A stretch of 39,717 nt of DNA. Origin: Sphingomonadaceae bacterium. GTDB taxonomy: Bacteria > Pseudomonadota > Alphaproteobacteria > Sphingomonadales > Sphingomonadaceae. The stretch lies in the NCBI GenBank assembly GCA_947451145.1, contig CANFXW010000028.1, positions 1-39,717 on the forward strand. The letters are read 5' to 3'. This document shows, piece after piece, positions 1 to 8,073 of this stretch. How positions within the stretch are numbered: the first letter of the stretch is position 1; each line of letters begins with the position of its first letter. A program made the position numbers and the translations under genes. The notes under the pieces were generated by a model. It worked only from the letters and a program-made list of their open reading frames with translations. It made no database searches and was not told the DNA's origin.

Positions 1-13
1 CAATGCCCTGCAT
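1..13 (-). CDS. Possible start of the gene downstream of argS (partial)
   Basis: Thirteen bases after the argS stop, the minus strand has an ATG (complement of 11-13) preceded by AAGGGG at a spacing of about 8 bases. It reads Met-Gln-Gly-Ile before the window ends. This looks like the start of the next gene in an argS operon. In sphingomonads argS is often followed by a SPOR-domain protein gene, but four codons cannot show that. Confidence 0.3.
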
Positions 14-25
14 AAACCGCGCCCC

Positions 26-1771
26 TTACATTTCCTCGACAGCCTCCACGCCAAGAATGGCGAGGCCGTTTCGTATCAACTGCCCGATTTGCGCGGCAAG
101 ATAAAGCCTTGCTCCGCTAAGTGCTTGATCCTGTGCCACTATGAACCGCTTTTCCGGCTTGTCATTACCGAGATTCCAGTAGGAATGCAGCGCGGCGGCC
201 AGATCGTAGAGGAAAAAGGCCACCCGATGCGGTTCGCGCGCCGCAGCCGCAGCCTCAACCAGTCGGGGGAACTGCGCGGCAAGCTTGACCAAGGCCAGCT
301 CTTCCTCGCCCAGCCGGTCAAGCGCGGCATCGGCAGGAACGATCCCTTCGCCCTCGCCCTTGCGCAGGGTCGAGCGGATCCGGGCATGGGCATATTGCAC
401 ATAGAACACCGGATTGTCCTTCGATGCCTCGACCACCTTGGCGAAGTCGAAGTCCATCTGGGCCTCGGGCTTGCGGGTCAGCATGGTGAAGCGCACCACG
501 TCCTTGCCCACTTCGCGCACCACATCGGCGAGCGTTACGAAGTTGCCCGAACGCTTGGACATCTTCACCGGCTCGCCATTGCGCAGTAGCTGGACCATTT
601 GCACCAGCTTGACTTCAAATGGTATTTGCTTGCCTGCGCCTTCGGTGAGCGCAGCAACGGCGGCCCTGATCCGCTTTACAGTGCCCGCATGATCCGCGCC
701 CCAGATGTCGACCAGCGCATCGGCGCTTTCGGCCTTCTGGAAGTGATAGGCGAGATCGGCGCCAAAATAGGTCCACTTGCCGTCGCTCTTCTTGATCGGG
801 CGATCCTGATCGTCGCCGAACTTGGTCGAGCGGAACAGCGGCAGGGCGACCGGTTCCCAATCCTCGATCGTCTTGCCCTTGGGGGCTTCGAGGATGCCGT
901 CATAAACCAGATCGTGGGCGCGCAGCCATGCTTCGGCCTGCTCGGGCTTTCCGGCGGCCTGCAATTCGGCTTCGGAGGAAAACAGGTCATGGCTGATGCC
1001 GAGCAGGGCGAGATCTTCCTTGATCATCACCAGCATCGCCGCGACCGCGCGGGTGCGGAACAGGATCAGCCAGTCGCCTTCCGGCGCGGCAACATATTTG
1101 TCGCCAAATTCGGCGGCGAGTTCCTGTGCCACCGGGACGAGATAGTCGCCGGGATAGAGGCCCTCGGGCACTTCGCCAACATCTTCGCCGAGCGCTTCGC
1201 GGTACCGCATGTGCACCGAGCGGGCGAGGACATCGACCTGTCCGCCGGCATCGTTGACATAGTATTCGCGGATGACCTTGTGCCCGGACCATTCGAGCAG
1301 TGTCGCCAGCGCATCGCCAACCACCGCGCCGCGGCAATGGCCCATGTGCATCGGGCCGGTGGGGTTGGCCGAGACATATTCTACGTTGACGGTTGATCCG
1401 CCGCCCATGTTTGAGCGGCCATAGGCATCTGCCAGTGCGGCAATAGCGCGCAGCTCGGCGATCCAGGTGGCGTCTGACAGGCGCAGGTTGATGAAGCCCG
1501 GCCCGGCAATGCTCGCCTCGGTGACGGCCGGAAGCTTCGCCAGTTCGGCCACCAGCGCCTCGGCCAGCACGCGCGGATTGGTGCCTGCGGGCTTGGCGAG
1601 CACCATCGCGGCATTGGTGGAAAGATCGCCGTGGCTCGCATCGCGCGGCGGCTCGACGGTGATCGCGCCGCGATTGAGACCGCCCGGCAGCGTCCCCGCC
1701 GCTTCAAGCGCATCGAGAGCAGCGGCAAGATAGCCGGAAAATTCGGAATAAAGGGTCTGGGTCTGTAACAT
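26..1771 (-). CDS. argS: Arginyl-tRNA synthetase
   Basis: Class I aminoacyl-tRNA synthetase that charges tRNA-Arg in the cytoplasm. The protein is 581 aa, a normal length. Visible marks are the N-terminal Arg-tRNA synthetase domain with DASHGDLSTNAA, the HIGH-type motif SANPTGPMHMGHCRG at about residue 130, the following YYVNDAG, the KMSKR loop (VKMSKRSGNFVTL), and a DALR anticodon-binding domain ending in RNGLAILGVEAVEEM. The frame is open 16 codons further upstream. I chose the ATG at 1771 because MLQTQTLYSEF is the usual N-terminus and the upstream extension has no family similarity. The gene lies 60 bases downstream of the lipoprotein gene on the same strand, so the two may be co-transcribed. 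Confidence 0.96.
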   Translation of the reverse strand: MLQTQTLYSEFSGYLAAALDALEAAGTLPGGLNRGAITVEPPRDASHGDLSTNAAMVLAKPAGTNPRVLAEALVAELAKLPAVTEASIAGPGFINLRLSDATWIAELRAIAALADAYGRSNMGGGSTVNVEYVSANPTGPMHMGHCRGAVVGDALATLLEWSGHKVIREYYVNDAGGQVDVLARSVHMRYREALGEDVGEVPEGLYPGDYLVPVAQELAAEFGDKYVAAPEGDWLILFRTRAVAAMLVMIKEDLALLGISHDLFSSEAELQAAGKPEQAEAWLRAHDLVYDGILEAPKGKTIEDWEPVALPLFRSTKFGDDQDRPIKKSDGKWTYFGADLAYHFQKAESADALVDIWGADHAGTVKRIRAAVAALTEGAGKQIPFEVKLVQMVQLLRNGEPVKMSKRSGNFVTLADVVREVGKDVVRFTMLTRKPEAQMDFDFAKVVEASKDNPVFYVQYAHARIRSTLRKGEGEGIVPADAALDRLGEEELALVKLAAQFPRLVEAAAAAREPHRVAFFLYDLAAALHSYWNLGNDKPEKRFIVAQDQALSGARLYLAAQIGQLIRNGLAILGVEAVEEM

Positions 1772-1831
1772 TGTCGCGCGGTTAGCCGGTTTGCGGGAGA
1801 ATTGAAATCCTCCCGGCAAGCCGGAAGGGAA

Positions 1832-2509
1832 TTACCGCGTTGCGTTGTACTTCAGCTGGTCCTGCGTCAGTTGGAAACCGATCAGCACTTCGAAGGTGGC
1901 GCGGTTGACTGCGGTGCGGACTTCCGGGCGGGCGAGCGGATCGACTGCCGCATCCGAATCGCCGGCGCGGCGCTTGCGGGTGATGGCATCGCGAACGTCA
2001 GCCGGCAGGGTTGCCTCGGCCTTGTCGATATAGGCTGCGCCATGGGCGTGGGCCTGGGCGCGTTCCTGGCCATCGGCGAAGTTCAGGGTAACCGTGCCGA
2101 TTCGCTTGGAAATAACCGCCGAGCGGCCGCGCAGAACGGTAACGAAATAGGGAACCTGCACAGAGCGGGCACCGCGCACATCAGTGCGGCGTCCGAGGAT
2201 GTCGAATTCCGAAACCGAATAGACCTTGTCGCCCACGCTCTTCATGTCGCCGTTAGAGCACTGGGTGCGCAGGTTGGTGAGCGACGCGGTGACGTCGATC
2301 GAGGCGGCGTCAGTCGCGCCTGGGGTGCGGAACAGGGTTACGTCGCCGGTGTTGTCCGGAACGCCCACGGCCGGGCAGGCGGTGCGCACGGCGGTGATGC
2401 CAACGCCTTCGTCGAGCACGATATCGCCCTTCGAGCGGCACCCGGCGAGGGCGACGACGAGCAATGCAGCGCCAATCAGGCGGTGGCGGGCAGTGTTCAG
2501 CTTGGGCAT
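1832..2509 (-). CDS. Predicted lipoprotein of unknown function
   Basis: A 225-aa protein with a lipoprotein signal: basic N-terminus, hydrophobic stretch, and lipobox LAGC with the lipidated cysteine at residue 24. The mature part (about 200 aa) has two further cysteines near residues 45 and 84, no membrane segment, and an Ala/Asp-rich C-terminal third. I do not recognise a named domain. It resembles conserved envelope proteins of sphingomonads, but no function can be assigned. The start at 2509 puts the signal peptide right at the N-terminus. It is transcribed away from ispH, with 75 bases between the two starts, and towards argS. Confidence 0.75.
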   Translation of the reverse strand: MPKLNTARHRLIGAALLVVALAGCRSKGDIVLDEGVGITAVRTACPAVGVPDNTGDVTLFRTPGATDAASIDVTASLTNLRTQCSNGDMKSVGDKVYSVSEFDILGRRTDVRGARSVQVPYFVTVLRGRSAVISKRIGTVTLNFADGQERAQAHAHGAAYIDKAEATLPADVRDAITRKRRAGDSDAAVDPLARPEVRTAVNRATFEVLIGFQLTQDQLKYNATR

Positions 2510-2584
2510 CAGCTCTGGTCCAGTTTCGTAGATTTCGATTTGCTGCCCTAGCGGCGCGCGCCACGAAGCGCTAGTGGCGAGTGC

Positions 2585-3556
2585 ATGAACGCCGGATTGC
2601 CAGTCGAAAATTCCTTATCTCCCCTGCGGCTGCTGATTGCCGCGCCGCGCGGCTTCTGCGCCGGTGTCGACCGGGCGATCGAGATCGTCGAGCTGGCGAT
2701 CGAACGCTATGGCGCGCCCGTCTATGTCCGGCACGAAATCGTCCACAACCGCTACGTCGTCGATTCGCTGAAGGCCAAGGGCGCGGTTTTCGTCGAGGAA
2801 CTGGACGAGGTTCCCGATGGCGTGCCGGTGATTTTCAGCGCGCACGGTGTACCCAAATCGGTGCCTGCTGCGGCCACGGCGCGCTCGCTGCAATGGCTCG
2901 ATGCCACCTGCCCGCTGGTCAGCAAGGTCCACCGGCAGGCCGAGCGCCAGATCGAGGCAGGCCGCCACATCGTCTTCATCGGCCATCGCGGCCACCCCGA
3001 GGTGATCGGCACGCTGGGGCAGGTGCCCGAGGGCGAGATCACTCTGGTCGAAACCGTTGCCGATGTCGAAGCCCTGACCTTTCCTGCCGATGCGCCGCTC
3101 GCCTTCCTCACCCAGACGACGCTTTCGGTCGATGATACTGCCGCTGTCGTGGCCGCGCTGCGCGCCCGCTATCCGCAGATCGCCGGACCCAAGGCGGAAG
3201 ACATCTGCTATGCCACGTCAAACCGGCAGGCGGCGGTGAAGGAGATTGCCCCGCTGTGCGATCTGGTACTGGTGATCGGTGCGCCGAACAGCTCCAACTC
3301 GGTGCGGCTGGTCGAAGTGGCCGAGCGCTGCGGCACAGCCTCCCGGCTGGTGCAGCGAGGGAGCGATATCGATCCGGCCTGGCTGGAGGGCGTGAATACT
3401 GTCGGCCTCACCGCTGGCGCCTCTGCGCCTGAAGAGCTGGTGCGCGAAGTGGTCGATTGCATCGCCGCAATTCGCCCGCTCGAAGAGCAGACAGTTGTCA
3501 CGGCGGAAGAGAAGATGATCTTCAAGCTGCCACGTCAGTTGCTTGAGGCTGATTGA
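2585..3556 (+). CDS. ispH: 4-hydroxy-3-methylbut-2-enyl diphosphate reductase
   Basis: Last enzyme of the MEP isoprenoid pathway. It reduces HMBPP to IPP and DMAPP on an iron-sulphur cluster. The protein is 323 aa, typical for the family. The three cluster cysteines are visible: [12 protein letters not shown] (C25), [11 protein letters not shown] and [11 protein letters not shown]. Also present are [20 protein letters not shown] and [10 protein letters not shown] around the substrate pocket. It is the first gene of a tight plus-strand run with thrB and rnhA; its TGA is 2 bases before the thrB ATG. This gene order is common in sphingomonads. Confidence 0.97.
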   Translation: MNAGLPVENSLSPLRLLIAAPRGFCAGVDRAIEIVELAIERYGAPVYVRHEIVHNRYVVDSLKAKGAVFVEELDEVPDGVPVIFSAHGVPKSVPAAATARSLQWLDATCPLVSKVHRQAERQIEAGRHIVFIGHRGHPEVIGTLGQVPEGEITLVETVADVEALTFPADAPLAFLTQTTLSVDDTAAVVAALRARYPQIAGPKAEDICYATSNRQAAVKEIAPLCDLVLVIGAPNSSNSVRLVEVAERCGTASRLVQRGSDIDPAWLEGVNTVGLTAGASAPEELVREVVDCIAAIRPLEEQTVVTAEEKMIFKLPRQLLEAD

Positions 3557-3558
3557 TA

Positions 3559-4536
3559 ATGGCCGTCTATACCAATCTTGGTGCGGAAGATCTGGCGCGG
3601 CTGATCGAGCAGTTCGATGTCGGCACGCTGACCTCTGCCAAGGGCATTGCCGAGGGCGTTTCCAATTCGAACTGGCTGATCGAAACGACGGGCAAAGATG
3701 GTTCGGGTGCGCGCTTCATCCTGACGATGTACGAATTCCGCATCGATATTACCGAGCTGCCGTTCTTTCTGGGTCTGCTCGATCATCTCGCTGCCAAGGG
3801 CTGCCCGGTCCCCGCAACGATCCACGATCGCGCAGGCCAATCCTGGCGCATGATGGGTGACAAGGCGCTCGCGCTTATAGAGTTCCTGCCCGGCGTTTCG
3901 GTGAGCGCGCCGACTGCCGATCAGGCGCGGGCGGTCGGCGCGGCGCTGGCCCAGATGCACCTCGCCGCCGCCGATTTTGCCGGCACGCGCGCCAACGGCA
4001 TGGGGCCAGAGGAATGGCAGCGGCTGCTGGACGAATGCGGGCACGATGGCCTTGCTGCGATCGATGCTGGGCTCGCACCGCTGGTGACGCGTGAACTGGC
4101 CGCGCTAAATGCCAGTTGGCCTGGTGATCTGCCGCGCGGCACAATCCACGCCGATCTGTTCCCGGACAATGTGCTGATGCTGGGCACCTCTGTCACCGGC
4201 CTGATCGACTTCTATTTCGCCTGCACCGATATGCTCGCCTATGATGTTGCGGTTACCCATGCCGCCTGGTGCTTTGATGCGAGCGGCCGGAATTTTGATG
4301 CGGACGTGTCCGGCGCGCTGCTTGAAGGATACGAATCGGTGCGGCCGCTGCTGGCGCAAGAGCGTGCTGCCATGCCCCTGCTGGCGCGCGGCGCTGCGCT
4401 GCGGTTCCTGATGACCCGCGCCTGGGACTGGCTCAACACGCCAGCCGATGCGCTGGTAACCCGCAAGGACCCGCTGGCCTTTGCCCGCCGTCTCGAATTC
4501 TATGCCGACCCCGCCAATGCCGCGCTGTTTCTATGA
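3559..4536 (+). CDS. thrB: Homoserine kinase (APH-fold type)
   Basis: Phosphorylates L-homoserine in threonine biosynthesis. The protein is 325 aa and belongs to the aminoglycoside-phosphotransferase fold used by alphaproteobacteria, not to the GHMP family. The N-terminus [16 protein letters not shown] and the segment [11 protein letters not shown] are typical. The catalytic loop is [12 protein letters not shown] and the metal-binding segment is [22 protein letters not shown] lies in frame 6 bases upstream, but ATG 3559 gives the conserved start. Its TGA overlaps the rnhA ATG (ATGA at 4533-4536), so the two are probably translationally coupled. Confidence 0.94.
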   Translation: MAVYTNLGAEDLARLIEQFDVGTLTSAKGIAEGVSNSNWLIETTGKDGSGARFILTMYEFRIDITELPFFLGLLDHLAAKGCPVPATIHDRAGQSWRMMGDKALALIEFLPGVSVSAPTADQARAVGAALAQMHLAAADFAGTRANGMGPEEWQRLLDECGHDGLAAIDAGLAPLVTRELAALNASWPGDLPRGTIHADLFPDNVLMLGTSVTGLIDFYFACTDMLAYDVAVTHAAWCFDASGRNFDADVSGALLEGYESVRPLLAQERAAMPLLARGAALRFLMTRAWDWLNTPADALVTRKDPLAFARRLEFYADPANAALFL

Positions 4537-4970
4537 AGCACGTTGAGGCGTTCACCGACGGGGCCTGCAAGGGCAACCCCGGCCCCGGTGGCTGGGGCGC
4601 GATCCTGCGGCTGGGCCATCACGAAAAGGAACTGTCGGGCGGTGACAAGCAGACGACCAACAACCGCATGGAGCTCTCGGGCGCGATCGAAGCGCTGAAG
4701 GCGCTCAAGGAACCCTGCGAGGTCTCGCTCCATACCGACAGCCGCTATGTTATCGACGGCATCACCAAGTGGATCTTCGGCTGGCAGAAGAACGGCTGGC
4801 GCAATGCGGCGAAGAAGCCGGTCGCCAATGCCGATCTGTGGCAGGATCTGGTTACCGTGATGCGGCCGCACAAGGTGCACTGGGTCTGGGTAAAAGGCCA
4901 CGATGGCCACCCGGAGAACGAACGCGCCGACAAGCTCGCGAGTGACGCTGCGGTGGCGGCGAGCAAATAG
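4533..4970 (+). CDS. rnhA: Ribonuclease HI
   Basis: Degrades the RNA strand of RNA-DNA hybrids in the cytoplasm. The protein is 145 aa, a standard single-domain length. All four catalytic carboxylates are present: D9 (FTDGAC), E47 (NNRMEL), D69 (HTDSRY) and D133 (ERADKLA). The basic handle region ([19 protein letters not shown]) is also there. It is the last gene of the ispH-thrB-rnhA run and overlaps thrB by 4 bases. A strong GC hairpin follows 18 bases after the stop. Confidence 0.96.
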   Translation: MKHVEAFTDGACKGNPGPGGWGAILRLGHHEKELSGGDKQTTNNRMELSGAIEALKALKEPCEVSLHTDSRYVIDGITKWIFGWQKNGWRNAAKKPVANADLWQDLVTVMRPHKVHWVWVKGHDGHPENERADKLASDAAVAASK

Positions 4971-4988
4971 GATTCAGGAAAGCAAAAT

Positions 4989-5017
4989 GGGCCCCGCTGC
5001 TTGCGCGAGCGGGGCCC
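4989..5017. terminator. Bidirectional terminator hairpin between convergent genes
   Basis: Perfect 10-bp arms GGGCCCCGCT (4989-4998) and AGCGGGGCCC (5008-5017) with a 9-base loop. The hairpin lies between the convergent rnhA and the 5033 gene. An AAAA lies just upstream and a T-rich stretch just downstream, so it could end transcripts from both sides. Confidence 0.7.
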
Positions 5018-5032
5018 TGCTTGTTCCGGAGC

Positions 5033-5503
5033 TTAAAGCCCGCGGATGCCGCCGAAGTCGAGATCGACCACCCGGCCATAGGCTACCTTGCAGCGGACCC
5101 AGCCGTTGTTCTGATCACGATAGTTGTTGCCCCAGCCGCGACCATAGTCGCCGCCATCGCGGTGCCAGTCGCGGCCATAGGGGTTAACCGACAAGCTTGC
5201 CTTGATCGTATAGCCGCGATCATTGCGGTCTACGCTGCGAATGTCTGTCACGCGGGCCACGCCGTAGCCACTGCGGCTGGCGGTGAACTGCGCGGCGCGG
5301 GCGCAGCGCTCGATGGCTTCGCGCGGGTTGGTCCGGTCGATGCGGAAGCCGTAGCCGCCTTCGCGGTCCTGATCGTAGCCACGGTCACCGTATCCGGCGC
5401 GGGCATAGTCAAATCCATCATGGGCAAGGGCGGGGGTAACTGCCGGAAGTGCCATCGCGCATGCGGCGATGGTTCCGACGATGGCTTTGGACATGGTCTT
5501 CAT
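5033..5503 (-). CDS. Small periplasmic protein, Gly/Tyr/Arg-rich, unknown function
   Basis: A 156-aa protein with a Sec signal peptide (MKTMSKAIVGTIAACAMALP..., probable cleavage after ALA near residue 27). The mature part starts with a low-complexity stretch rich in Gly, Tyr, Asp and Arg. It is followed by a folded segment (ERCARAAQFTASRSGYGVARVTDI) and ends NGWVRCKVAYGRVVDLDFGGIRGL. Two cysteines (in ERCARA and VRCKV) could pair in the periplasm. The ATG at 5503 has AAGGAA about 9 bases upstream. A second ATG three codons in is possible. I recognise it only as a conserved sphingomonad-type hypothetical protein. It is divergent from the 5674 gene across a region with ordered dyads. Confidence 0.75.
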   Translation of the reverse strand: MKTMSKAIVGTIAACAMALPAVTPALAHDGFDYARAGYGDRGYDQDREGGYGFRIDRTNPREAIERCARAAQFTASRSGYGVARVTDIRSVDRNDRGYTIKASLSVNPYGRDWHRDGGDYGRGWGNNYRDQNNGWVRCKVAYGRVVDLDFGGIRGL

Positions 5504-5598
5504 GGCTCGTTCCTTTGCGTTCTCCGGGACACCAATCCCGGCACAGACACTGGCTAGCGAATCGCATCTGAGATCAGCCTGAACCTGCCTGACAGGAT

Positions 5599-5630
5599 TT
5601 GTTCAGAAATATGGCCATTAACATGAACAA
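5599..5630. promoter_or_regulatory. Candidate operator with nested dyad symmetry
   Basis: TTGTTCA (5599-5605) and TGAACAA (5624-5630) are perfect 7-bp inverted arms. They are placed symmetrically, 5 bases on each side, around the palindrome ATGGCCAT (5611-5618). A further half-site CTGAAC at 5579-5584 lies 22 bases before GTTCAG at 5601-5606. It sits between two divergent genes (starts at 5503 and 5674), where an operator would be expected. No regulator is identified. Confidence 0.35.
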
Positions 5631-5673
5631 TCTTGGAAACCCGGAATTAACCCTATGAATTTAACAAGGACTC

Positions 5674-6423
5674 ATGACTGTACTGATCTTCATCGCCTGT
5701 CAGTTGCTCCTTGTGGGGGCGCTGTATCTGATCGAACGCTGGCGCAATCCGGTTCCGCAGGACTGGTTGCATAACGTCCAGGCCTGGGCCTGTGATCTGG
5801 GCGCGAGCTTCCTGTTGCTGCCGTTTCTCGGCCAATGGCGCGGTACATCAATCCTCGATGGTAACGAGCTGCCATTCCTGATCGCCTTCCCGATCATGCT
5901 GCTGGCGCGCGATGGCACAGAGTTTTTCTATCACGTCTGCCAGCACAAGATCCCGGTGCTGTGGCGGCTGCATTCGCTGCACCATTCCGATCCGGAGATG
6001 TCGGCGCTAACCACGAACCGTCACTTCTGGGGTGACCAGATCGTCAAGAACCTGACCATCTGGCCGTTCTCCACCCTGATCTGCGCGCCGACGCACGCGA
6101 TGGTGATCGCCTATGCCGGCCTCTCGCTCTACAACTATTTCATCCACGCCAACCTGAAGGTCGATTTCGGGCGCTGGTCATGGGTGCTCAATTCGCCGGC
6201 CTATCACCGTCGCCATCATTCGAAGCTGCGCGAGCACTATGATTCGAACTTTGCCGCGCTGTTCCCGATCTGGGATGTGCTGTGCGGCACCTATCGCCGC
6301 CCCGACGGCTGGCCGCCCTCGGGCCAGGCCACCGCGCCGCAGAGCATCACCGAAGTTGTGCTCTGGCCATTCCTGGGCTCGAAGCATCCGGAAGAGGATG
6401 GGGCCGAGGTGGCTGCTGCCTGA
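5674..6423 (+). CDS. Sterol desaturase / fatty acid hydroxylase family membrane protein
   Basis: Integral-membrane di-iron oxygenase of the fatty acid hydroxylase superfamily; 249 aa. The histidine clusters expected for the di-iron site are complete: H87-x3-H91 (HVCQH), H100-x2-H103-H104 (HSLHH) and H178-x2-H181-H182 (HRRHH). Other histidines lie between them (NRHFW, FIHANL). Hydrophobic segments are at about residues 1-20, 40-55, 65-80 and 125-150. A good AAGGA lies 5 bases before the ATG. The substrate cannot be told; in sphingomonads relatives act on carotenoids, hopanoids, fatty acids or ceramides. It stands alone, divergent from the 5033 gene. Confidence 0.88.
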   Translation: MTVLIFIACQLLLVGALYLIERWRNPVPQDWLHNVQAWACDLGASFLLLPFLGQWRGTSILDGNELPFLIAFPIMLLARDGTEFFYHVCQHKIPVLWRLHSLHHSDPEMSALTTNRHFWGDQIVKNLTIWPFSTLICAPTHAMVIAYAGLSLYNYFIHANLKVDFGRWSWVLNSPAYHRRHHSKLREHYDSNFAALFPIWDVLCGTYRRPDGWPPSGQATAPQSITEVVLWPFLGSKHPEEDGAEVAAA

Positions 6424-6470
6424 TGTGATCGCGCTGTCGATCAGGCCTCAGGCCAACGAAGCACCGGCCC

Positions 6471-7337
6471 TCACTTCTTCTTGACTATAGGCGTGATTTC
6501 CAGCCCGTCCGGCTCGACGATATTCACGCCCGAGAAAACGAAGATACCGCCGCGGAATTCGAGCAGCCTTTTGTCTTGGTAGCTACCCAGATCGAATCCC
6601 CCCCACTTCAAAGGCTTGCCGATGAACGGGAGCAGGCCGTTGGTGGCGACTTTGGCTTCATCGTTGCGGGTAAAAGGCTGCGAGCGGTCAAGCAGCATCA
6701 CGTTGACGGCGGTGTCGAGCTCGGATGCAAGAAGCTCCTTCAGCCGGGCACCGTTATTTTCGGTCAGGCTTGCAAGCGGCAGCGCTTTGCCTTCGCAGCA
6801 GAAATATTTGATCGTCTTGCCCGAATCGCTTCCGGTCGCGACTTTCGTTTTCAGGACGACATAGGGGCGGAGATCATCGGTCTTCTTGACGAAGGTGAGC
6901 ACGACATAGGGCGTTACCGTCATCGTGCTGCCACCCGGTTGGGGCGTGAGCGTGTATGCTGACCGAAACTTGTCGCCCGCGATCATGGTGTTCACCATCT
7001 CGATCGACTTTGCCCGTACGTCAAAGCGCAGGTCATCCTCGATATTACTGACCTTTTTAGTGCCGTTTTCGGTGTTGATCGAGCTCTGGACCAGCGTGCC
7101 GACCACGCCGAACAGCATCCCGATCCCGCCGCCGCCCTGATAGCCCGAGACAACGACATCGCTGTCGGGGATCCGGTGGACACCCATGGGAAGATCGCTC
7201 ATCCCGCTCGCGCCCTTTTCCGAGAAGACGATGGCCGTCGGGGCCGATGAAGCACTAGCAGGCGTTTGCGGAGCAGAGGTTTGCGCCATAGCTGCGGGCG
7301 CGCTCAAGAGCATTGCGAACAAGGCGATATGCTTCAT
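6471..7337 (-). CDS. Secreted protein of unknown function
   Basis: A 288-aa protein with a clear Sec signal peptide (MKHIALFAMLLSAPAAMAQ, cleavage after AMA). A Ser/Ala/Pro linker follows, then a mostly beta-type region with a Gly-rich stretch GYQGGGGIGMLFGVVG at about residues 65-80, which could be a short hydrophobic segment. There are two adjacent cysteines (KYFCCEG). The C-terminus is PDGLEITPIVKKK. I recognise no domain. GGGGA about 8 bases before the ATG supports the start at 7337. It lies downstream of the small membrane protein gene on the same strand, but a strong terminator separates them, so it is probably its own transcript. Confidence 0.7.
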   Translation of the reverse strand: MKHIALFAMLLSAPAAMAQTSAPQTPASASSAPTAIVFSEKGASGMSDLPMGVHRIPDSDVVVSGYQGGGGIGMLFGVVGTLVQSSINTENGTKKVSNIEDDLRFDVRAKSIEMVNTMIAGDKFRSAYTLTPQPGGSTMTVTPYVVLTFVKKTDDLRPYVVLKTKVATGSDSGKTIKYFCCEGKALPLASLTENNGARLKELLASELDTAVNVMLLDRSQPFTRNDEAKVATNGLLPFIGKPLKWGGFDLGSYQDKRLLEFRGGIFVFSGVNIVEPDGLEITPIVKKK

Positions 7338-7494
7338 TTTTTATTCCCCCAGACCGGTGGCTCGGAATGTCGACCTCCGACTTTTGACCAGCCACTACAA
7401 CGTGTTGCTAGTTTGCAGCTCCAGCCAAATCAAGATCATAAACTCTGGCCTCTACCGTGCGCAGTCCAAACCAAACCCACCCCCGCCGCAGACA

Positions 7495-7521
7495 ACAAAA
7501 AAGCGGGGCAAAACCCCGCTT
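7495..7521 (-). terminator. Rho-independent terminator
   Basis: Read on the minus strand: AAGCGGGG (complement of 7514-7521), a 5-base loop, CCCCGCTT (complement of 7501-7508), then a run of T (7497-7502) and TTGTT. This is a canonical intrinsic terminator. It ends the 7552-7770 gene 31 bases after its stop and insulates the 6471 gene. Confidence 0.9.
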
Positions 7522-7551
7522 CCCTGTATCAGATTGATCAAGCGTTAGAGC

Positions 7552-7770
7552 TTAGGGGCTCGAAGGCTTGTCGCTCTTGTTGCCGGCGGCCAGAGCGACG
7601 CCGAGGCCGATCAGCAGAACGGCGAGGATCAGAAGAAGCGACGAACCGCCCATCTGGTTGGCATCGTCCAGTGCAGTCGGTGCACGGCTGACTACCTCAT
7701 TGGCAGCAAAGGCCGGCGCGGTCGAAAAGATCACAGCTGCAGCCGAAGCAGCCAATTCACGAAACTTCAT
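7552..7770 (-). CDS. Small single-span membrane protein with signal peptide
   Basis: A 72-aa protein. It has an N-terminal signal (MKFRELAASAAAVIFSTAPAFA, cleavage after AFA), a short polar stretch, one strongly hydrophobic segment (SLLLILAVLLIGLGVALAAG, about residues 44-63) and a polar tail NKSDKPSSP. The frame is open for 29 codons further upstream. I chose ATG 7770 because it begins the signal peptide and has a strong AAGGAGA about 8 bases before it. The function is not known. It is monocistronic, with a good ribosome site and a strong terminator, which suggests substantial expression. Confidence 0.75.
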   Translation of the reverse strand: MKFRELAASAAAVIFSTAPAFAANEVVSRAPTALDDANQMGGSSLLLILAVLLIGLGVALAAGNKSDKPSSP

Positions 7771-8073
7771 CGAGTCTCTCCTTTTGAGCTCTTTCGACAG
7801 GCGCTTAACCGTAAAGCGCTTGCCAGACAAGCTTAAATTACACTCAACACCCGCCACTGATGCCCCCGAAGGAGCGCCGAACGATCATATAGCAAGCCGT
7901 TGACCTTCTTATGTTTAACCGTGGCCGCGATTCGCGCAAGGGCCAAGATGTAAACCTAAGCGAAATAACCGGCGAACCGTTCGCTTTTGAGGACTAGGCG
8001 TTGAGGGTTAAGAACAGGTTGCTGTTCTACGACAAGTCGCGGGTAACCATGATTCTTTTCGGAGCCGCCGGTT
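7771..8073. other. 303-base intergenic region
   Basis: This lies between the start of the small membrane protein gene and the end of the amidohydrolase gene, both on the minus strand. The half next to 7770 should hold that gene's promoter and leader. It contains a hairpin, GCGCTT (7801-7806) with AAGCGC (7814-7819), and TTAACC half-sites near 7805 and 7915. The part from about 7900 to 8073 has no convincing reading frame, RNA fold or terminator that I can see. Confidence 0.4.

Noticed and set aside
599..1396. 265-codon open frame on the plus strand inside argS
   Set aside because: It is antisense to a clear argS. Long shadow frames are expected in GC-rich coding DNA, and the translation has no recognisable domain.
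2548..2574. CTAGCG/CGCTAG dyad between the lipoprotein gene and ispH
   Set aside because: The arms are 6 bp with a 15-base GC-rich spacer, which is within what chance gives at this composition. I do not call it an operator.
3553..3558. TTG start for thrB two codons before the ATG
   Set aside because: ATG 3559 gives the conserved MAVYT N-terminus, and the TTG overlaps the ispH stop without a better ribosome site.
5636..5664. TTAAC repeats upstream of the 5674 gene as a CtrA site
   Set aside because: The spacing between TTAA and TTAAC is 10 bases rather than 7, so only half-sites are present.
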